Part shown: in pieces, positions 23,062 through 35,412 of the stretch
Position numbering within the stretch: the first letter of the stretch is position 1
Layout: every line of letters starts with the position of its first letter
Assembly (NCBI RefSeq): GCF_958298935.1
Contig: NC_084932.1
Location: 15,293,501 to 15,357,500 of the forward strand
From: Phragmites australis
Lineage: Eukaryota > Streptophyta > Magnoliopsida > Poales > Poaceae
Direction: 5' to 3'
DNA: 64,000 bases
Made by a program: the position numbers and the translations under genes
The notes under the pieces: model-generated
Seen by the model: only the letters and a program-made list of their open reading frames with translations
Databases searched by the model: none
What the model was told of the DNA's origin: nothing

Positions 23062-26000
23062 TGTCAGGAACCGTCTAAATAGTATTCTAATTAATCATTA
23101 AGTTGATCATTTACTTAATCACGACTTCAACGATTAATCAGAATACCGCTCCGGTAGTCCCGGCACATGTTTTGTGCCCAGGATCGGAACACATGCCTTA
23201 CCAATATATAGCATCACAACAAAGCTTAAGAAAAAGCGAGTAATTAAATATTATATTACAAGTCTTTGAACATGCAGTTGTTTTCACAATTTACATCAAA
23301 AGGAAACAACCACTACATAGCAGAAGAAAACTATACAACAAAAGAATATGGAGCCACATACCCTTAGGCTCCATACCAAAACACTGAGTTCAGAGTAGAG
23401 TGTGCTACTCCTGCCTGCCACCCTGATTGGCAGGCACAAAGTAGCCGAACACTGCCTCTTCCTCGCCGACCTGTGAACTTGCATCAACTTAAGGGCAGCA
23501 CCATGAGTACGAAGGTACTTGCAAGTCTTACACAATATGGAGCACATATACATAGTTCGACTCCAAGGATCATGCATTAGCTAGTAGCAAGGATTAAACA
23601 TGCGGTTAAGTAAATTAAACCGGTAAGCAACCTAGACATATGTGTGTGCAACTAACTTAACCAACATATATGAAACTGCCCTGCACCACCAACTGAATAT
23701 AAGTAAATGTAATCAATATATGTATCAAAAGTATAACAAGTACCAACTCTGACCACTCCCACATAGCCACCATGTCCATACCACCACCACGAACCAAAAT
23801 CACAAATCCACAACAAACCTCTACGACCAATACGGATGAAACAATAGCATGCTCATGATCGAGAGTGCGGCAGTTTGAACTATTTATACACCCTTTAGGG
23901 GAATACTATTGGACCCACACGACATGAGGACCATATGGCTTGTGCCACCCGCTAAAGTGCACAAAAGGGGGTACCCGTGACAACCTTTCCCAACCAGTCT
24001 CAACCGTGTGGGGCATGCATCGCTGGGTGCGGTGATACTAGAACTACTCCCGGAGCAAACCAGTGCCGCTTACAAGCCCGCCTGCTCACACAGTCGATGT
24101 TCACACCCACAAAACCACAGCTGCGAAGGTATTCGGCTTGCCTTACCATTAGATCGGCATGTGGTGAGTAAGGTAAGTGCTAAAGTCAACGGTACCGATG
24201 GACGGCCTTAAATGATGCACGCGGTCTATGGTGCTCGTGTTTCATCTCCCGACCTGCCCCCAGGACATTCCTCCGAGGCAGACGACACCCCTAACACTGC
24301 CCACGTCTCGTCTCATACTCACCACTCACCAAGCATCTCACCATCAGCATGTATTTGTAATCAATAGTAATCCCTATACTCGCGAACACCTGAAAACACC
24401 GTCGATCGACTTCTACCGAAAGACCTAAGCATTGCTAAGCATGTATATCGTACTCGTACCTAGACATAACACCATCTCTAGGGTACAAGGAAATTACTTG
24501 AACAATTGACCAAGGTAGAAAGATGCAATCGGCATAGGTTCTACCCAAGGGTACCCGACACATGCATACATACATAAGCACATTCATCAATTGAGACTTC
24601 CAAATTTGACATAGGTGAAATATGTTAGTTGCTTGCTTTGCTGCCCTGGATCAGAAAGGTGGGGCGCGTCAGGATCAAACTCGGCCTCCGGGATCGTCGG
24701 ATCGGCATTCTCTTAAAAAAATAACACATGTAATGCCATGAGTATGGATGAAATGCAACAATGCATGCCATAAGATGCGCAAAACATGAATTGTCCAAGT
24801 GGATTCACAAATTTCGGAGATGATATTGACTATCGGTGATTTAAACAAGTGGAAACACATTTAATTAACTCATTAACTATCAAAAGTATTTTATGGAGTT
24901 CCAACACTTTTAACATGTAGTTCATACTCATACGAAGCTAATGCAACTGGTCTCACACCATTTGGAGTTCAGATGAATTAATTATGAATTTTACAAGCCC
25001 CAGCTCGCCTGATGAATAGTAACTGCGGAACTCCGCAAAATTCTGCGGAACCTCCACATTTTTCTGGACTATCCGCACATTTTCGCGGATACACCGCACT
25101 GCGGAACCTCCAAAAAATTGTACGGAGGTTCCGGACTTTCCAGAACTTCCCCTATCTGGGGCAAAACATTGCCAAATCAATTTGCGATCTTCTCCAACCC
25201 AAAGGGGATACGTTTGGGAGGGTTTAAAGAGTCTAGAACTCAACTAACCACCTAGGAACTCAGTTCCTAAATCAAATCTCATCTAAAATCCTCTCTTTTC
25301 TTCTAAACCTCAAGAATGCTCCAACTTCGCCAAAAATATCTCCAACTCGAAAACAATCCAACCAAAATGCAAACACACGCCATGGATGCCTAGTAGACTC
25401 ACCCAAGATGCTTTTGCCCCACTTGGTGACCTTCGGAAAGAAGCAGAAAGCTTAGGACGGAGAAGAATAGCCGGAGCTCCAAAGTTTCAACCTAAAAACC
25501 AAAAGAGGTCAAAACCACCTCGAATCTTTCGGGGAGGCAAAAACAAATTGGATGGATGAGTAACCCTCGAGCATGTGGTCACGTGGGTACCACACACATA
25601 CCTCGACTTTGCTTCTTTAGGCGGGAAACCAAAGGGAAAGGGGGAGAACTTGAGAGAGAGTGACAGAGAGAGAGGACAAATTCATTTTTGCCTCTCACTT
25701 GTGTTGGCCTATTGGATGAGGGAGTGGAGCACGTGTGGGAGGGAAAGAGAGAGAGGCTGCTTCCCTTAGAGAAAGAGAGGGAGATCTTTTCCACTCTAAA
25801 GGGTTCACATGTAAGTGATCAATTCCAATTTTGCTTCTAATTCTTTTATATCTCTCGAATTCCCTTCTCCCACCTCATTAATCCAAAGTGAGGTGCGCTA
25901 GTGTGCTAAAAACTCGAGAAATTCTTTTATGTCGCAATTACAATCCCCCAGAGTATCTGATCCTATATTCGTAATTCATATTTCAATCTTGCGATCGGAA

Positions 26001-26077
26001 GTGATCCAAATTCAAATATAAAGCTATTGATGCATGTTTAATATTAAACACGCAATTACGGATTTCGGGACGTGAGA
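23062..26077 (-). repeat. 5' LTR of element D
   Basis: Starts TGTCAGGAACC on the plus strand and ends near GGGACGTGA; the last bases are blurred by the junction at 26072-26093. Full-length partner of 18226-21193. It contains a shorter GA tract (about 25655-25675) and the same CGGAACTCC-type repeats near 25020-25130. Confidence 0.9.
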
Positions 26078-26384
26078 CCAGTTGCATTAGCTTATGGAAT
26101 CCATTCTTGTCGTACTCACGCCCTGTGTACTCTCGGTGTCAATTGTATCCAAGGCGACAATAAGCTTCCCACAAAAACTTGGGAAAGCTCTTTACTCGTA
26201 GACATCACACCATGTTCTAGTCCTCGTCTTCCATCTAACGAGGAAAAAGGGACAACTTAGAACTTAATAAGTTTTCAAAGGTAACAAGACAAAAGGTAAG
26301 TATGGAAGCAGTTTTGATAACATAGTTTTTGGAAAATAAATAGACAGGAGCAATTCTATCCTAAGGTCACGTCCTACAACCAAG
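26078..26384. other. Unassigned segment between element D and Tat copy 2
   Basis: The first bases (26072-26093) are an exact inverted copy of part of the LTR of D (24935-24956). The rest matches nothing else I see in the window and has no long reading frame. It separates D from the broken end of Tat copy 2. Confidence 0.5.
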
Positions 26385-26486
26385 CATGGCGGACGGAGTA
26401 CCCGTCTAGCACGGAGGCTTCTGCCTTCCAGATGCTGGGGGCTCTTTTTGTTTGGTATCTTCAGAGAGGACTGAGCCTAGGGTTCT

Positions 26487-27437
26487 CTATACATAGTACT
26501 TGCAGAGGGTCTCCACATTCCAACTGTGTTCGAGGGGGTTCCCCTCTGTATCGGCCAGGAGGTAGGAGCTGGGTCTGTTAGACTTGAGGACCAGGTATGG
26601 GCCTTCCCATTTGTTGCGTAGCTTTCCTAGTGCTAGGGCGCGTTGAAGCACTAGTTCGCCGGGTTTGAAGTTTCGTGGCGCAACCCTTGGATCGTACCAG
26701 GCCTTAGTTTTCTTAATATAGTGATCTAGGTTCTGAATGGCATGGAGCCATGTGCCTTTGGTAAGGTTGAGGGAGAGCTCCCTTTCTCTGTTAGTTTGCG
26801 GAAGTTGTACCCTAAGTAAGCAGGCCTTGACCTCGGTGGGGGTCATGGCTTCGTCTCCGTACAGGAGGTGGAAGGGTGTGAACCCGGTGGCCTGCGTGAC
26901 AGTGGTGCAAAGGGACCATAAAACCTTGGGAACTTCGTCGACCCACAGGCCTCGAGCTAAGCTGATGAGGTAGTGATTTAGGCCGGAGAGGATGTTGCCA
27001 TTGTCCCTTTCGACTGCTCCATTGGACTGAGGGTGTTGAACTGCTACGAAGCATAATTCGATGCCGAGGTCATCGCATAACTGGCTAAAAGACCCAGAGT
27101 TGAATTGTGTGTCGTTGTCCACTATGAGCTGTCGTGGAACATCGAAGTGGCAGATTATGTTCTTCCAGAAGAATTTCTGGATAGTTTTTGACGTGATTGC
27201 AGTGAGGGGTTCGGCCTCGGCCCATTTGGAGAAGTACTCCGATGCTACCATTGCGTACTGAAGGTTTCTTTTGGCACGGGGAAATGGACCGATGAGGTCC
27301 ATACCCCAACGACCAGGGGCCAGATAGGGGCGATTGGTTGCAAGGGAGTTGGAGGTCGGTGTCTTCGGCATCCCATCCATTTTCATCCTTGCTAGGTGCG
27401 GACGAGTTCTTCCGCATCGGACATGATCATAGGCCAA
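26487..27437 (-). pseudogene. Integrase of Tat copy 2, open over the core
   Basis: Open for 316 residues. Catalytic triad in view: WGMDLIGPFP (Asp), LIVDNDTQFN (Asp), SNGAVERDNG (Glu), with C-terminal RNKWEGPYLVLK and the end CKYYV. The first ~40 residues are out of frame with the true zinc-finger sequence, so the Met at 27437 is not the real start; the gene is part of a longer pol. Of all the pol domains in the window this is the most intact one. It is still listed as a pseudogene because pol as a whole is broken. Confidence 0.85.
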
Positions 27438-27779
27438 TGGAGGCCCTGGAGAAGTGCCTTACCGGCTCGGGCACGAGGCGCCAGATGATTGCTACAAAGG
27501 CCTTCATGTATTTCCCGGAGGAGGTCGGCTCCTTCTTGTTTAGTAATGCATCGAAGGAGGGAAGCGCAGACACCTGTCTTGTAAATGGCACCATTTATGA
27601 GATGGTAGCCCCTGGCACGATGCTGGATGCGGCAGAGTGCAATTGAGTCATCCGGTTCTTCAGTTCCTCTCAGGAAGGATAAGAGGGGGCCCTCTAGTCC
27701 GCAGTTTCGATGGGAAGGATGACGACGGCCGTCTTGTAAGAGCTCTGGTGGTCGGTTGGTGTAGGGTCTCGAGGAAGGT

Positions 27780-28427
27780 GCCTATAGGTGGGTCTTAACC
27801 CGTGGCTGTAGCCTTTGCTAAGGCGTCTGCCTGACTGTTGTCCGCCCGCGGTATGCTTCATATTGATATGCCACAGAAGTGTGCCTCGGCCTTGCGAATG
27901 GCCTTGAGGTATGTTGTCATGTCTGGATGCCGGACTTAGAAGTCCTTGTTGACATGACCGGCGACGATCTGAGAGTTAGTATGGATAATGACTCTGGCTG
28001 CTCCCAAGGCTCAGGCCTTTCGAAAGCCTAAGAGAACGACCTCGTATTCGGCTATGTTGTTGGTCATCTGGAAATCTAGGTGAGCAGCGTATTGAACCCG
28101 CTGGCCTGTGGGAGAGATGAGGACCGCGCTAGCTCTAGCACCCATGGAGCAGTATGCTCTGTCAGTGTAGATGGTCCAGATGTCTTGGGTAGGTGTAGTA
28201 GTGGGTTCGATGGGTGCTGGGGTCCATTCGGCGATGAAGTTTGCCAAGATTTGGGATTTGACAGTGGTGCAAGCCACAAATCGTACCATGAAGGGGGTTA
28301 ACTCTACCGCCCACTTGCCGATGCATCCCGTCACCTCCCGGTTGCAAAACATGTCGCCAAGCAGGTACAAGGTTGAGACAGTCATGTCGTAGGCAAGGAA
28401 GTAGTACCGGAGTTTGCGTGAGGCCAT
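27780..28427 (-). pseudogene. RNase H of Tat copy 2
   Basis: 28011-28427 is open: MASRKLRYYFLAYDM (connection), IYTDRAYCSMGARAS (first Asp) and NNIAEYEVVLLGFRKA (Glu). Beyond a stop the region 27780-27990 still encodes the last-Asp segment (VDNSQADALAKA). Confidence 0.82.
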
Positions 28428-29871
28428 CAGCAGGGCGTAGGCTATTTTTTCGAGCTCAGTGTAGCGTGTCTTGGCCCCGGTTATGGCCTCCGAGACTTAG
28501 TATATAGCCCTTTGAGTGGGGCGACCGTTACCCGTTTCCTCTCATACTAGGGCGACGTTGACGGCGGACGCGGAGACGAATAGGTACAGGAGTAGTCTTT
28601 CACCGGGGAGGGTCATCCCGAGTGTTTTGAGGTGGGAAAGGTGTGCCTTTAGGGTCTCGAATGCCGCCTGGCAGTCCGGCGTCCAGCTAAATGGCTCGGA
28701 GCCCCTTAACATTTTAATGAAAGAGAGGTTGTGCTCAGCAGATTTTGCGAGGAAGTGGCTGAGGGCTGCGAGGTGGCTGGACAGGCGTTGTACTTCTTTC
28801 GGATTGGCGGGAGGCATCATTTCTGTGATAGCACGAATCTTGCCCGAATTGTCCTCGATGCCTGCTCGGGAGGCAAGATATCCTTGCATTTTTTTCACCC
28901 CTAGCGCTAAATACGCATTTTTCTGGGTTCAGCCGTACGCCAGCGTCTCGGAGGCTATTGAATGTTTCTTATAGGTTGGCAACATGGTTAGCTTTTAGTT
29001 GGCTTTTTACCATGATATCATCCACGTAGGCCTCGACGTTGCAGCCCAACTACTGCTGCAGTACCTTGTGTACTAGGCGGGAGAAGGTGGCCCTGGCGTT
29101 TCGAAGATCAAAGGGCATCCGAACGTAGCAGTATACTTCGAAGGGGGTAATGAAGCTGGTCTTGTTCTCATCCTTCGTTGCCATCTACACCTGGTGGTAC
29201 CCGAAGTAGGCGTCAAGGAAGCTTAGCATTTTGCAGCCAACTTTGGAATCCACCAGCTGGTCAATGCGGGGAAGGGGGTACGGATCTCGAGGGCATACTT
29301 TGTTTAATGACGTGAAATCGATGCACATACGCTATTTTCCACTATGTTTCTTGACCAGGACGGTGTTGGAGAGCCAATCAGAGTGGATGACCTCTCGGAT
29401 AACACCGGTTTTCAGCAGCTTCTGGACTTCTTCTTTTGCGGCTTCTACCCACTACGGAGAGAGCTTGCGAAGCCCTTGGTGTACAGGCCTTGCCTTCTGA
29501 TCGACCTGGAGCGAGTGCTTGATGATGCCGCGGTCAACTCCTAGGAGGTCCCGCGGGGACCATGCAAAGATGTCAAGATTACTCCGCAAGATAGCCAAAA
29601 GTTGGGCTTCTTGCCAGGAGGTGAGGTCCGCCTCTATTAGGATGGTCCGATCTGGTTGGTCTTGGTGTATGGGGATAAACTTTATGTCCCCCTCCCGTTG
29701 TGGCCTCGGAGGGTAGCGGTGCCCGGGATGTGCCGACGGAGGGTCCTTCGAGTCCTCCTGTGTCATAGTGTGGATATGGCAATTGGGGAGCGGAGCAGGG
29801 TGCCCATACTCGATGCGTCTAGCCAGGTCTTGGTCAACGTGGACAGTTATTAGCCCCTGAGGTCTGCGCAT
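28428..29871 (-). pseudogene. Reverse transcriptase and upstream linker of Tat copy 2
   Basis: 29452-29871 is the linker (LAILRSNLDIFAWSPRDL, the usual segment before RT). RT motifs follow: SFLDAYFGYHQV near 29200 and a catalytic box reading AYVDDIMVKS near 29010-29040, with both aspartates kept. The thumb (28542-28898) is open and keeps the 45 bp that copy 1 has lost. TAG stops occur, e.g. just before the palm (QQ*LG). Confidence 0.85.
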
Positions 29872-29939
29872 CTTTAGGCAGAGGTAATTGTGATGGGGTA
29901 CAGCTCTAAATCTGTTCAGAGTTCCCCGTCCCGGGGCCT

Positions 29940-31605
29940 GTCGATCGATGCTAGTCGCTCCGATGTGGTGTACCCCATGTGCGTAGTCTCGCCGCTGTCG
30001 TTTTGATGTGCAACCGGATCTCCCTCCACCGATAATGGCGAGGACGATCTGTTTGCCCCACGCTCCTTCGTCACCGTACCGCTATAGGGATGACTGGGGT
30101 GGTGAAGGTAGGGCCAGCTGCAGAGAATTTTGTAGGGCCAGATGGTCGACCCGTCGGTTGGCCGATGGCCTGCGATCTTCGGACCGCCCCTTGGGGGCCC
30201 CATTAGTTGAGGTGAAGGCCGCCTGCCTCCCAAGGTACTCCTCTTGGAAGGTGGTGAGGGTTCGGCAATTGTCAGTGTTATGCCCTCATCCTGTGCCGTG
30301 TAGAGTGCACTAGGACTCTTCCTCGGAACGCTGGTTTGGGGCATGGCTTCGCTCCGGGAGGCCTCTGGAGCATCCACGGCCGCGTCCCTTGGGGTGTCTT
30401 TGGTTCGGAGCCCCACGGCTTGGGCTGATATTGCTGACGTTTCGGTGTTGTCATTGCCGCCCTCTTTGAGACCTGGCGGTAAGGGCCTCCTCGAAGCTCC
30501 TTTTTGCTGGGGGAGCAGGGGCGCGTGACGATGTGGCCTACGAGTGTGGTCTCTCAAAATTGGCATGGGAAGCATCGCCATCTTGTGAGCGCCTCTGGTG
30601 GATTTTTTCCTCCTCTGCTCGTGCATATTCATCAAACTTGCTCATGAGGACTTCTACCGTGTGTATTGGGCATTGGTTTAGCCGATCATATAGGGGGCCT
30701 TTGGCCTGGCCCTGGGTTGTGGCGTCGATGACCAAAGAGTTCGATATGCCTCTAATCTAGGCTTTGGTCTGGGAGAACCATCAAATGTAGTCCCAGAGGT
30801 TTTTGTCTGGCCCCTGCCTGATAGTGAAAAGGCTGTCGGAGGTTACTGGTTCGATGAAGGTGCTCTGAAAGTTGCTACGGAAGAGGTATCGGAGTTGGAA
30901 CCAGTCGTGAATGGTGCCGGGGTCTAGCACCCAGAACCAACGTATGGCCACCCCTTCTAGGGTGAGAGGGAAGCATTTAGCCATGGTGGCCGGTCCGCCC
31001 CTGCTGGCCTCTATGGCTAGGGCGTAGGATCGGGCAAACTCATCAGGATCCAAATCTCCTTTAAACTTGGGCAACTTCGAGGTCTGAAAACACTCTGGGA
31101 AGGGCATGGCCTGCAGGTCGGCCTGTAGGGGAGAGTTGTGGTCCTGCAGGTGGTCCTCACGACATCGTTCCTGGGGCTCCAGGGACTGAACAGGCCGAGT
31201 CCTTGCGCTTGGGTCGAAAACACACCGGCCATCCCAGGAGCGGCGACGAAGGTGTAGGCAGCTTCCTGCTCGACCTGTAGGGCTGTCTGTAGCTCCTCCA
31301 TCTACACTAGGAGCGCCGCCAAGCATGATTGCTGCTCGGGTGGAACGGTGTTTTCGGCGGAAGTGCCGGCCGCAGCCCCTAGGGGCACAGCGGGGGCCTT
31401 GCCTTGCTACTGCTGGGTCTCTGGGGTAGACAACTCTTCGGTGTCGCCCACAGCTGTAGTTATGGTTGGGTCGGTGGCGACCGTAAGGTTCCCATTCCCC
31501 TTGGCTGGGGGGCCATTGTCGGTGCTGGCTGGCTTGCCACGTAGGTGTGACTGGGGGGTCGGCCACTGCTGATGTGGCCATGGTGGTCTTCTTCTTGGGT
31601 GGCAT
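29940..31605 (-). pseudogene. gag of Tat copy 2
   Basis: Starts MPPKKKTTMATSAV at 31605 and is open for 274 residues to 30781, including KLPKFKGDLDPDEFARSY, FPLTLEGVAIRWFWVLDP and FTIRQGPDKNLWDYI (capsid core). It continues at 30538-30735 (KFDEYARAEEEKIHQRRSQ) to a zinc-knuckle-like stretch (HGTGxGHNTDNC) near 30300. The open frame at 29916-30635 is a shadow in another frame. Downstream the junction to the linker lacks the protease. Confidence 0.85.
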
Positions 31606-31632
31606 CCTACCTCTCTTAGCACTTCTGTGTTT

Positions 31633-31653
31633 GAGTCCCCACGGATGGCGCCA
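31633..31653 (-). other. Primer binding site of Tat copy 2
   Basis: Minus strand begins TGGCGCCATCCGTGGGGA, five bases from the LTR. TGGCGCC is the usual start of primer sites in this group. I do not assign the tRNA with confidence. Confidence 0.6.
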
Positions 31654-31658
31654 CTATT

Positions 31659-32465
31659 TGAGCAAGAGTTCGTCTTGCCCTAGCAAGTACGATGAGAGTT
31701 TCTTCTAAGAAGGAGACTCAAGCTTGGAGATGAAGTTTGAGAGGAAGGAACACCACGAATATATTGATGATAGAAAAATGTATCACTCTGGAAGGAGTAT
31801 CACAGCGTGACTTGGTGTCCTTTTACCTTTGTATCTTTTTTTGCTATGTTTTCCCCAGAGGACAATGGCCTCCTATTTATAGAGCCGTGCATAGCTTGGT
31901 GTACAACTTACCATAATGTACAAATATCTGGGATCTGACTGAATTACTGGGTCTTATCCCGGATAACTAACTTTTACCCTATCGAGGAGAGAAATATCCA
32001 CCGTGGTAATTATCGTGGTGCCTTCCCCCTGAAAGGGGCGAGCCGGTAGCCAACTGCGGCCCGGCGCCACATTGTCAGTCAGGGCAGGCACCATCATGCC
32101 GGGGTGTCAGAGCGGCGTCCACTAGCCTAGGTATTTAATGTTGATCATGTCCTCGCAGGTAAAGTACGACCGATGCTTCCCTTCAGGCAGATCTTTACTG
32201 AGGTGTGATGACTCACCCAGTAACCTCCGAGAAGCCAGCCCGAGCAGTGGGAGGCCGAGGCCTCGGAGACCGAGCCTTCGGGAGGCTGAGCTTCGGAAGG
32301 CCAGGGCTTTAGAAGGCAGAGGCTTTGAGAGGCCGAGTCTTTGGGAGGCAGCGCTCCGGAAGGCCAGGGCTTCGAAAGGCGGAAGCTTCGAGAGGCCGAG
32401 CCTTTGGGAGGCCGGGCTGATTAAGCCAAGGGGCCATCGGGGGTCCTTGATAACGACTCCCAACA
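31659..32465 (-). repeat. 5' LTR of Tat copy 2 (~807 bp)
   Basis: On the minus strand it begins TGTTGGGAGTCG and ends before the primer site. TATA box CTATAAATAG at 31873-31882. About 100 bp shorter than the copy 1 LTR, mostly because of fewer 16-bp units (32250-32416). Confidence 0.85.
32250..32416. repeat. 16-bp minisatellite in the Tat copy 2 LTR
   Basis: About 10 units of the same 16-bp type as at 9947-10190 (for example GAGCCTTCGGGAGGCT), on the same side of the TATA box. Confidence 0.8.
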
Positions 32466-33740
32466 CCGCCATTGCGAGGTGGGCAACCGCTACCATGGCA
32501 AGTTCATGCTGCACCCATCTTCTCATCCAACGTGCACACTCCCTACCGAAAAATCATAATGACACATGCTCTTTGAAAAGGTAACGCACACTCCTCATCC
32601 CTCCAACAATTTCCTTTTCTCGAAGGCACTGATCTCTCCAACATTATGGATCAAAACCTAAAGAAAGGTTGGAGTACCTTAGTCCAATGCCACGCGCATC
32701 AACATAGAGGAAGTAATCGATCTTATCACGAACTGAACATCTTATCCTTGTCTAATCACATGCTCGCCTGGAAGTAGACAGTCATCCAAGCAGCAACCTT
32801 GCGTACTCATCGTTGATTACTTCCTCTACACTGATGCGGCTCCACGATATCCACACGTTTAGCGGAGGAACATTGTGCACTGATGTGGTAGCACCATGCG
32901 TCTAGCTAGGATTTATGGGTATGTCGAGTGGAGGTGGCGACTAGGATTTTAGAGTAGGATGATTGATTCGCCCACAGCCACATGTTATCACTTATATAGA
33001 GTTTGTTAATGGCTACTACGTTGGAAGCCCATTAAAACTCTAATCAATCATTGATCATTATACGTATAGCCTACGTATGGACCCAGTCCGAATTTGTATT
33101 TGAACTCATTATGCGTGCGACCTATAGATTCGTTCATAAATGGTCATAATCCGAAAACCCTTTTCGTACCATGAGTCAATAATGACACCTAACAGGAAAT
33201 GTTAACTTCCAAACACACATAAAGTTCATATCAGCTAAATCCTGACATACACATACACCAATCTCGTTACCTCTTGATATCAATCAAGCTCAAGATCTGT
33301 GTCATCCTTGTGATAGCTCGATCATTCACTCGATCTTTTAGTGAATTACTAATTTGTGATTAACTCTTTAATCATATTTCTATGTCCGTGCACTTTCTTA
33401 ATCCAACTATATCAAATGGCTCAAAGATATCTCTCCTGTTATCTAAGAAGAGCAAATTCAACCTTAATCACTTATAGTCCACAACATGTTTCATATCATA
33501 CTTAAAAACTATCTTTACTACTATCTAGTTATGAGCAATGTTATACGACCTCTAAGTATGCTACTATACATTCTGAGGATCCATAGCGATCTTAAGTCTA
33601 AAAATTATGTAGATACACCATTCGAAACTATAACTGATGCCATATCACATAACGATCCACTAGTGTCTCGTGCGATCCAGCAGTGTCTCGTGGTAGGTCA
33701 ATTCAACGTTGAATTTGCTAACATGTGTCCATATTATTAA
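32466..33740. repeat. Diverged LTR-like repeat R1 and flank
   Basis: No gene. From about 32870 to 33300 the order of phrases (TTATATAGAG, CGAAAACCC, ACAGGAAATGTTAACTTCC, TGACATACACATACACC, TCAATCAAGCTC) matches 34960-35400. The two are diverged members of one repeat family, probably an LTR. R1 extends further right to about 33740. The first 500 bp after Tat copy 2 show nothing I recognise. Confidence 0.5.
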
Positions 33741-34739
33741 TATGATATTTTTGTTAAAAAAAGAGCTTTATGAACAAGTTACATACTTATTCATCAATTT
33801 AAATGATAATTATTTATAAATAATTATTATTTAAAAATATATAAATATAAACATAAATATAATACATCTACTCCAATTGTTCTCCCGAGAAAGATACATG
33901 GGTCACTAGCTCGTCTTCACGTTATTAACTGTCTGTTTAGCATAACTTTAGCTTTAAAAAAATTTTAGCAGGGTGTTCCTACTACAGAAATTTATAGAGT
34001 TGGAGACATAAGTACACCGTGAATGTTTAGTGAACTATTTATTTTTTATTTTAATCGAAAAATAAAGATTTAAATTACTTTATTTTAATTTATAAGATCT
34101 GACGTGATGACCAGAATTGGTGCCGCACAAAGAGGGCCTAAGTAAACGCTATTCCCAAGATCACCCGTGTTGTTAGTAATTAGATCATGACGCCCAATCA
34201 TTTCACTCGCCCCGGCCCGGCCGTGGAACAAGGCTTTTCCTCCATGCCTCTCTCGCTCCCTGACCGGCACAAAGTTTCAATGGCAGACAGCGCGCGGGTT
34301 ACATCAACCTTTACACTCTACTCGTAGCGTTTTTTACTCCAAGAGAAGCTTTGGTAGTACGCGAGATAAGATTGCTTTCACCGGCAAGGATTTCCCGCAG
34401 CACAGGACGGAAGGAGCCGGTGGTGCAGAAAACAGTCGGACCGGTCGAAGGCACGGCGTATCGTTAATACAATCAATGCTATTAATATTTTTAAATCATA
34501 TAAAATCTAATTACAAAGAGTACGTATATGATAATTAAACCACCGTGTGAATTTATTTCTTTTATTTTATGTAATTTTGGATGAATTATTATTAAATTCT
34601 TGTGATATTTTATTACTTAAGAACGTGGGAGTGTAGGGGAACGGGCAGGCTATGTTAGCTTAAAATAAAAAAAATTATTCACCTAGTAAATCAAGCTAGT
34701 AGGAGATCATAATCGTTACCCCGACGCGCAGTACAGCAA
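33741..34739. other. AT-rich non-coding stretch
   Basis: Nothing gene-like. A GC-richer island at 34190-34450 interrupts the AT-rich sequence, and a stretch near 34208-34320 shares phrases (GGAACAAGGCTT, TACATCAACCTTT) with 58150-58185 near the host gene. Confidence 0.4.
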
Positions 34740-35412
34740 AAGAATAATTGGAGTAGACCGATCCAATGTCGTGTGTGTCAAACTCCTCGAGCAGCTTCTC
34801 GATCAGATTCGCGACTAGCCCTGCGCAGGTGGTCAAGCTATGCGACCAACTCCAAAATGATAGTCGTGCTCCTCGATTAACTCCGAGCAGATGGTCGTGC
34901 TCGTCGACCAACTCCGAGCAGATCAGCACCACAATAGCAACAACGCCTCTATGGTATCTAAACGTACTGGGCAAAAACGCCGAGCGCCGGTGTGCTAGCA
35001 TCGCACATGCGGCTAGGGTTTTGGTAGATCGTGTGGAAGGTTACAACTAGGGTTTTGAAGTGGCTCAACCTTGACACGCCCTACCCACGTATCTCCTTAT
35101 ATAGAGCTCACCAATGGGCTCTCATGTTGGAGACCCTTTAGGACTCTAACTTCTCATAAATTACAATCCAATCAAAACCTATATATGAATCTAATTCACA
35201 TATTTTGTTCTAACCCATTAAATGTGTGACCCGTTAGGTTTATGTACAAACGGCTACGACTTGAAAACCCTTTCCAAACCAAAATTAATTGCGGTCCCTA
35301 GCAGGACATGTTGACTCCTGAGTATACATAAAAGATTATAATCAGCTGAACCTTGATATACACATCCACCGATCCCTTCGCCTTATGATACCAGTCAAGC
35401 TCGAGGCGAGGT
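34740..35412. repeat. Diverged LTR-like repeat R2
   Basis: Related to R1. It contains a short tandem of the phrase GACCAACTCCGAGCAGAT (34840-34925), CTTATATAGAGC at 35091 (TATA-like) and CCCTAGCAGGACATGTTGAC. It ends abruptly at a CRM-like integrase fragment at about 35413. Confidence 0.5.

Larger units (their letters stand above)
18226..26077 (-). mobile_element. Chromodomain gypsy element D with ~3-kb LTRs, internally deleted
   Basis: Two long direct repeats (18226-21193 and 23062-26077) flank only about 1.9 kb. Minus-strand signals: 5' LTR at the right, tRNA-iMet-type primer site (23043-23058), gag start (22533), integrase end plus chromodomain (stop at 21371), polypurine tract (21194-21208), 3' LTR at the left. 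The chromodomain and the large LTR point to the Tekay/Del group. Protease, RT and RNase H are deleted. The outer left end abuts element B at 18225; no matching target duplication is found at the right end, which is rearranged. Confidence 0.92.
26385..32465 (-). mobile_element. Tat-lineage gypsy retrotransposon, copy 2 (truncated at its 3' end)
   Basis: Same domain order and wording as copy 1: LTR 31659-32465, gag from 31605, RT, RNase H, integrase ending at 26487. It breaks off inside the last tandem unit of the 3' spacer at about 26385, so the antisense gene and 3' LTR are absent. The protease core is deleted. RT (YVDD) and integrase are better preserved than in copy 1. Confidence 0.9.
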
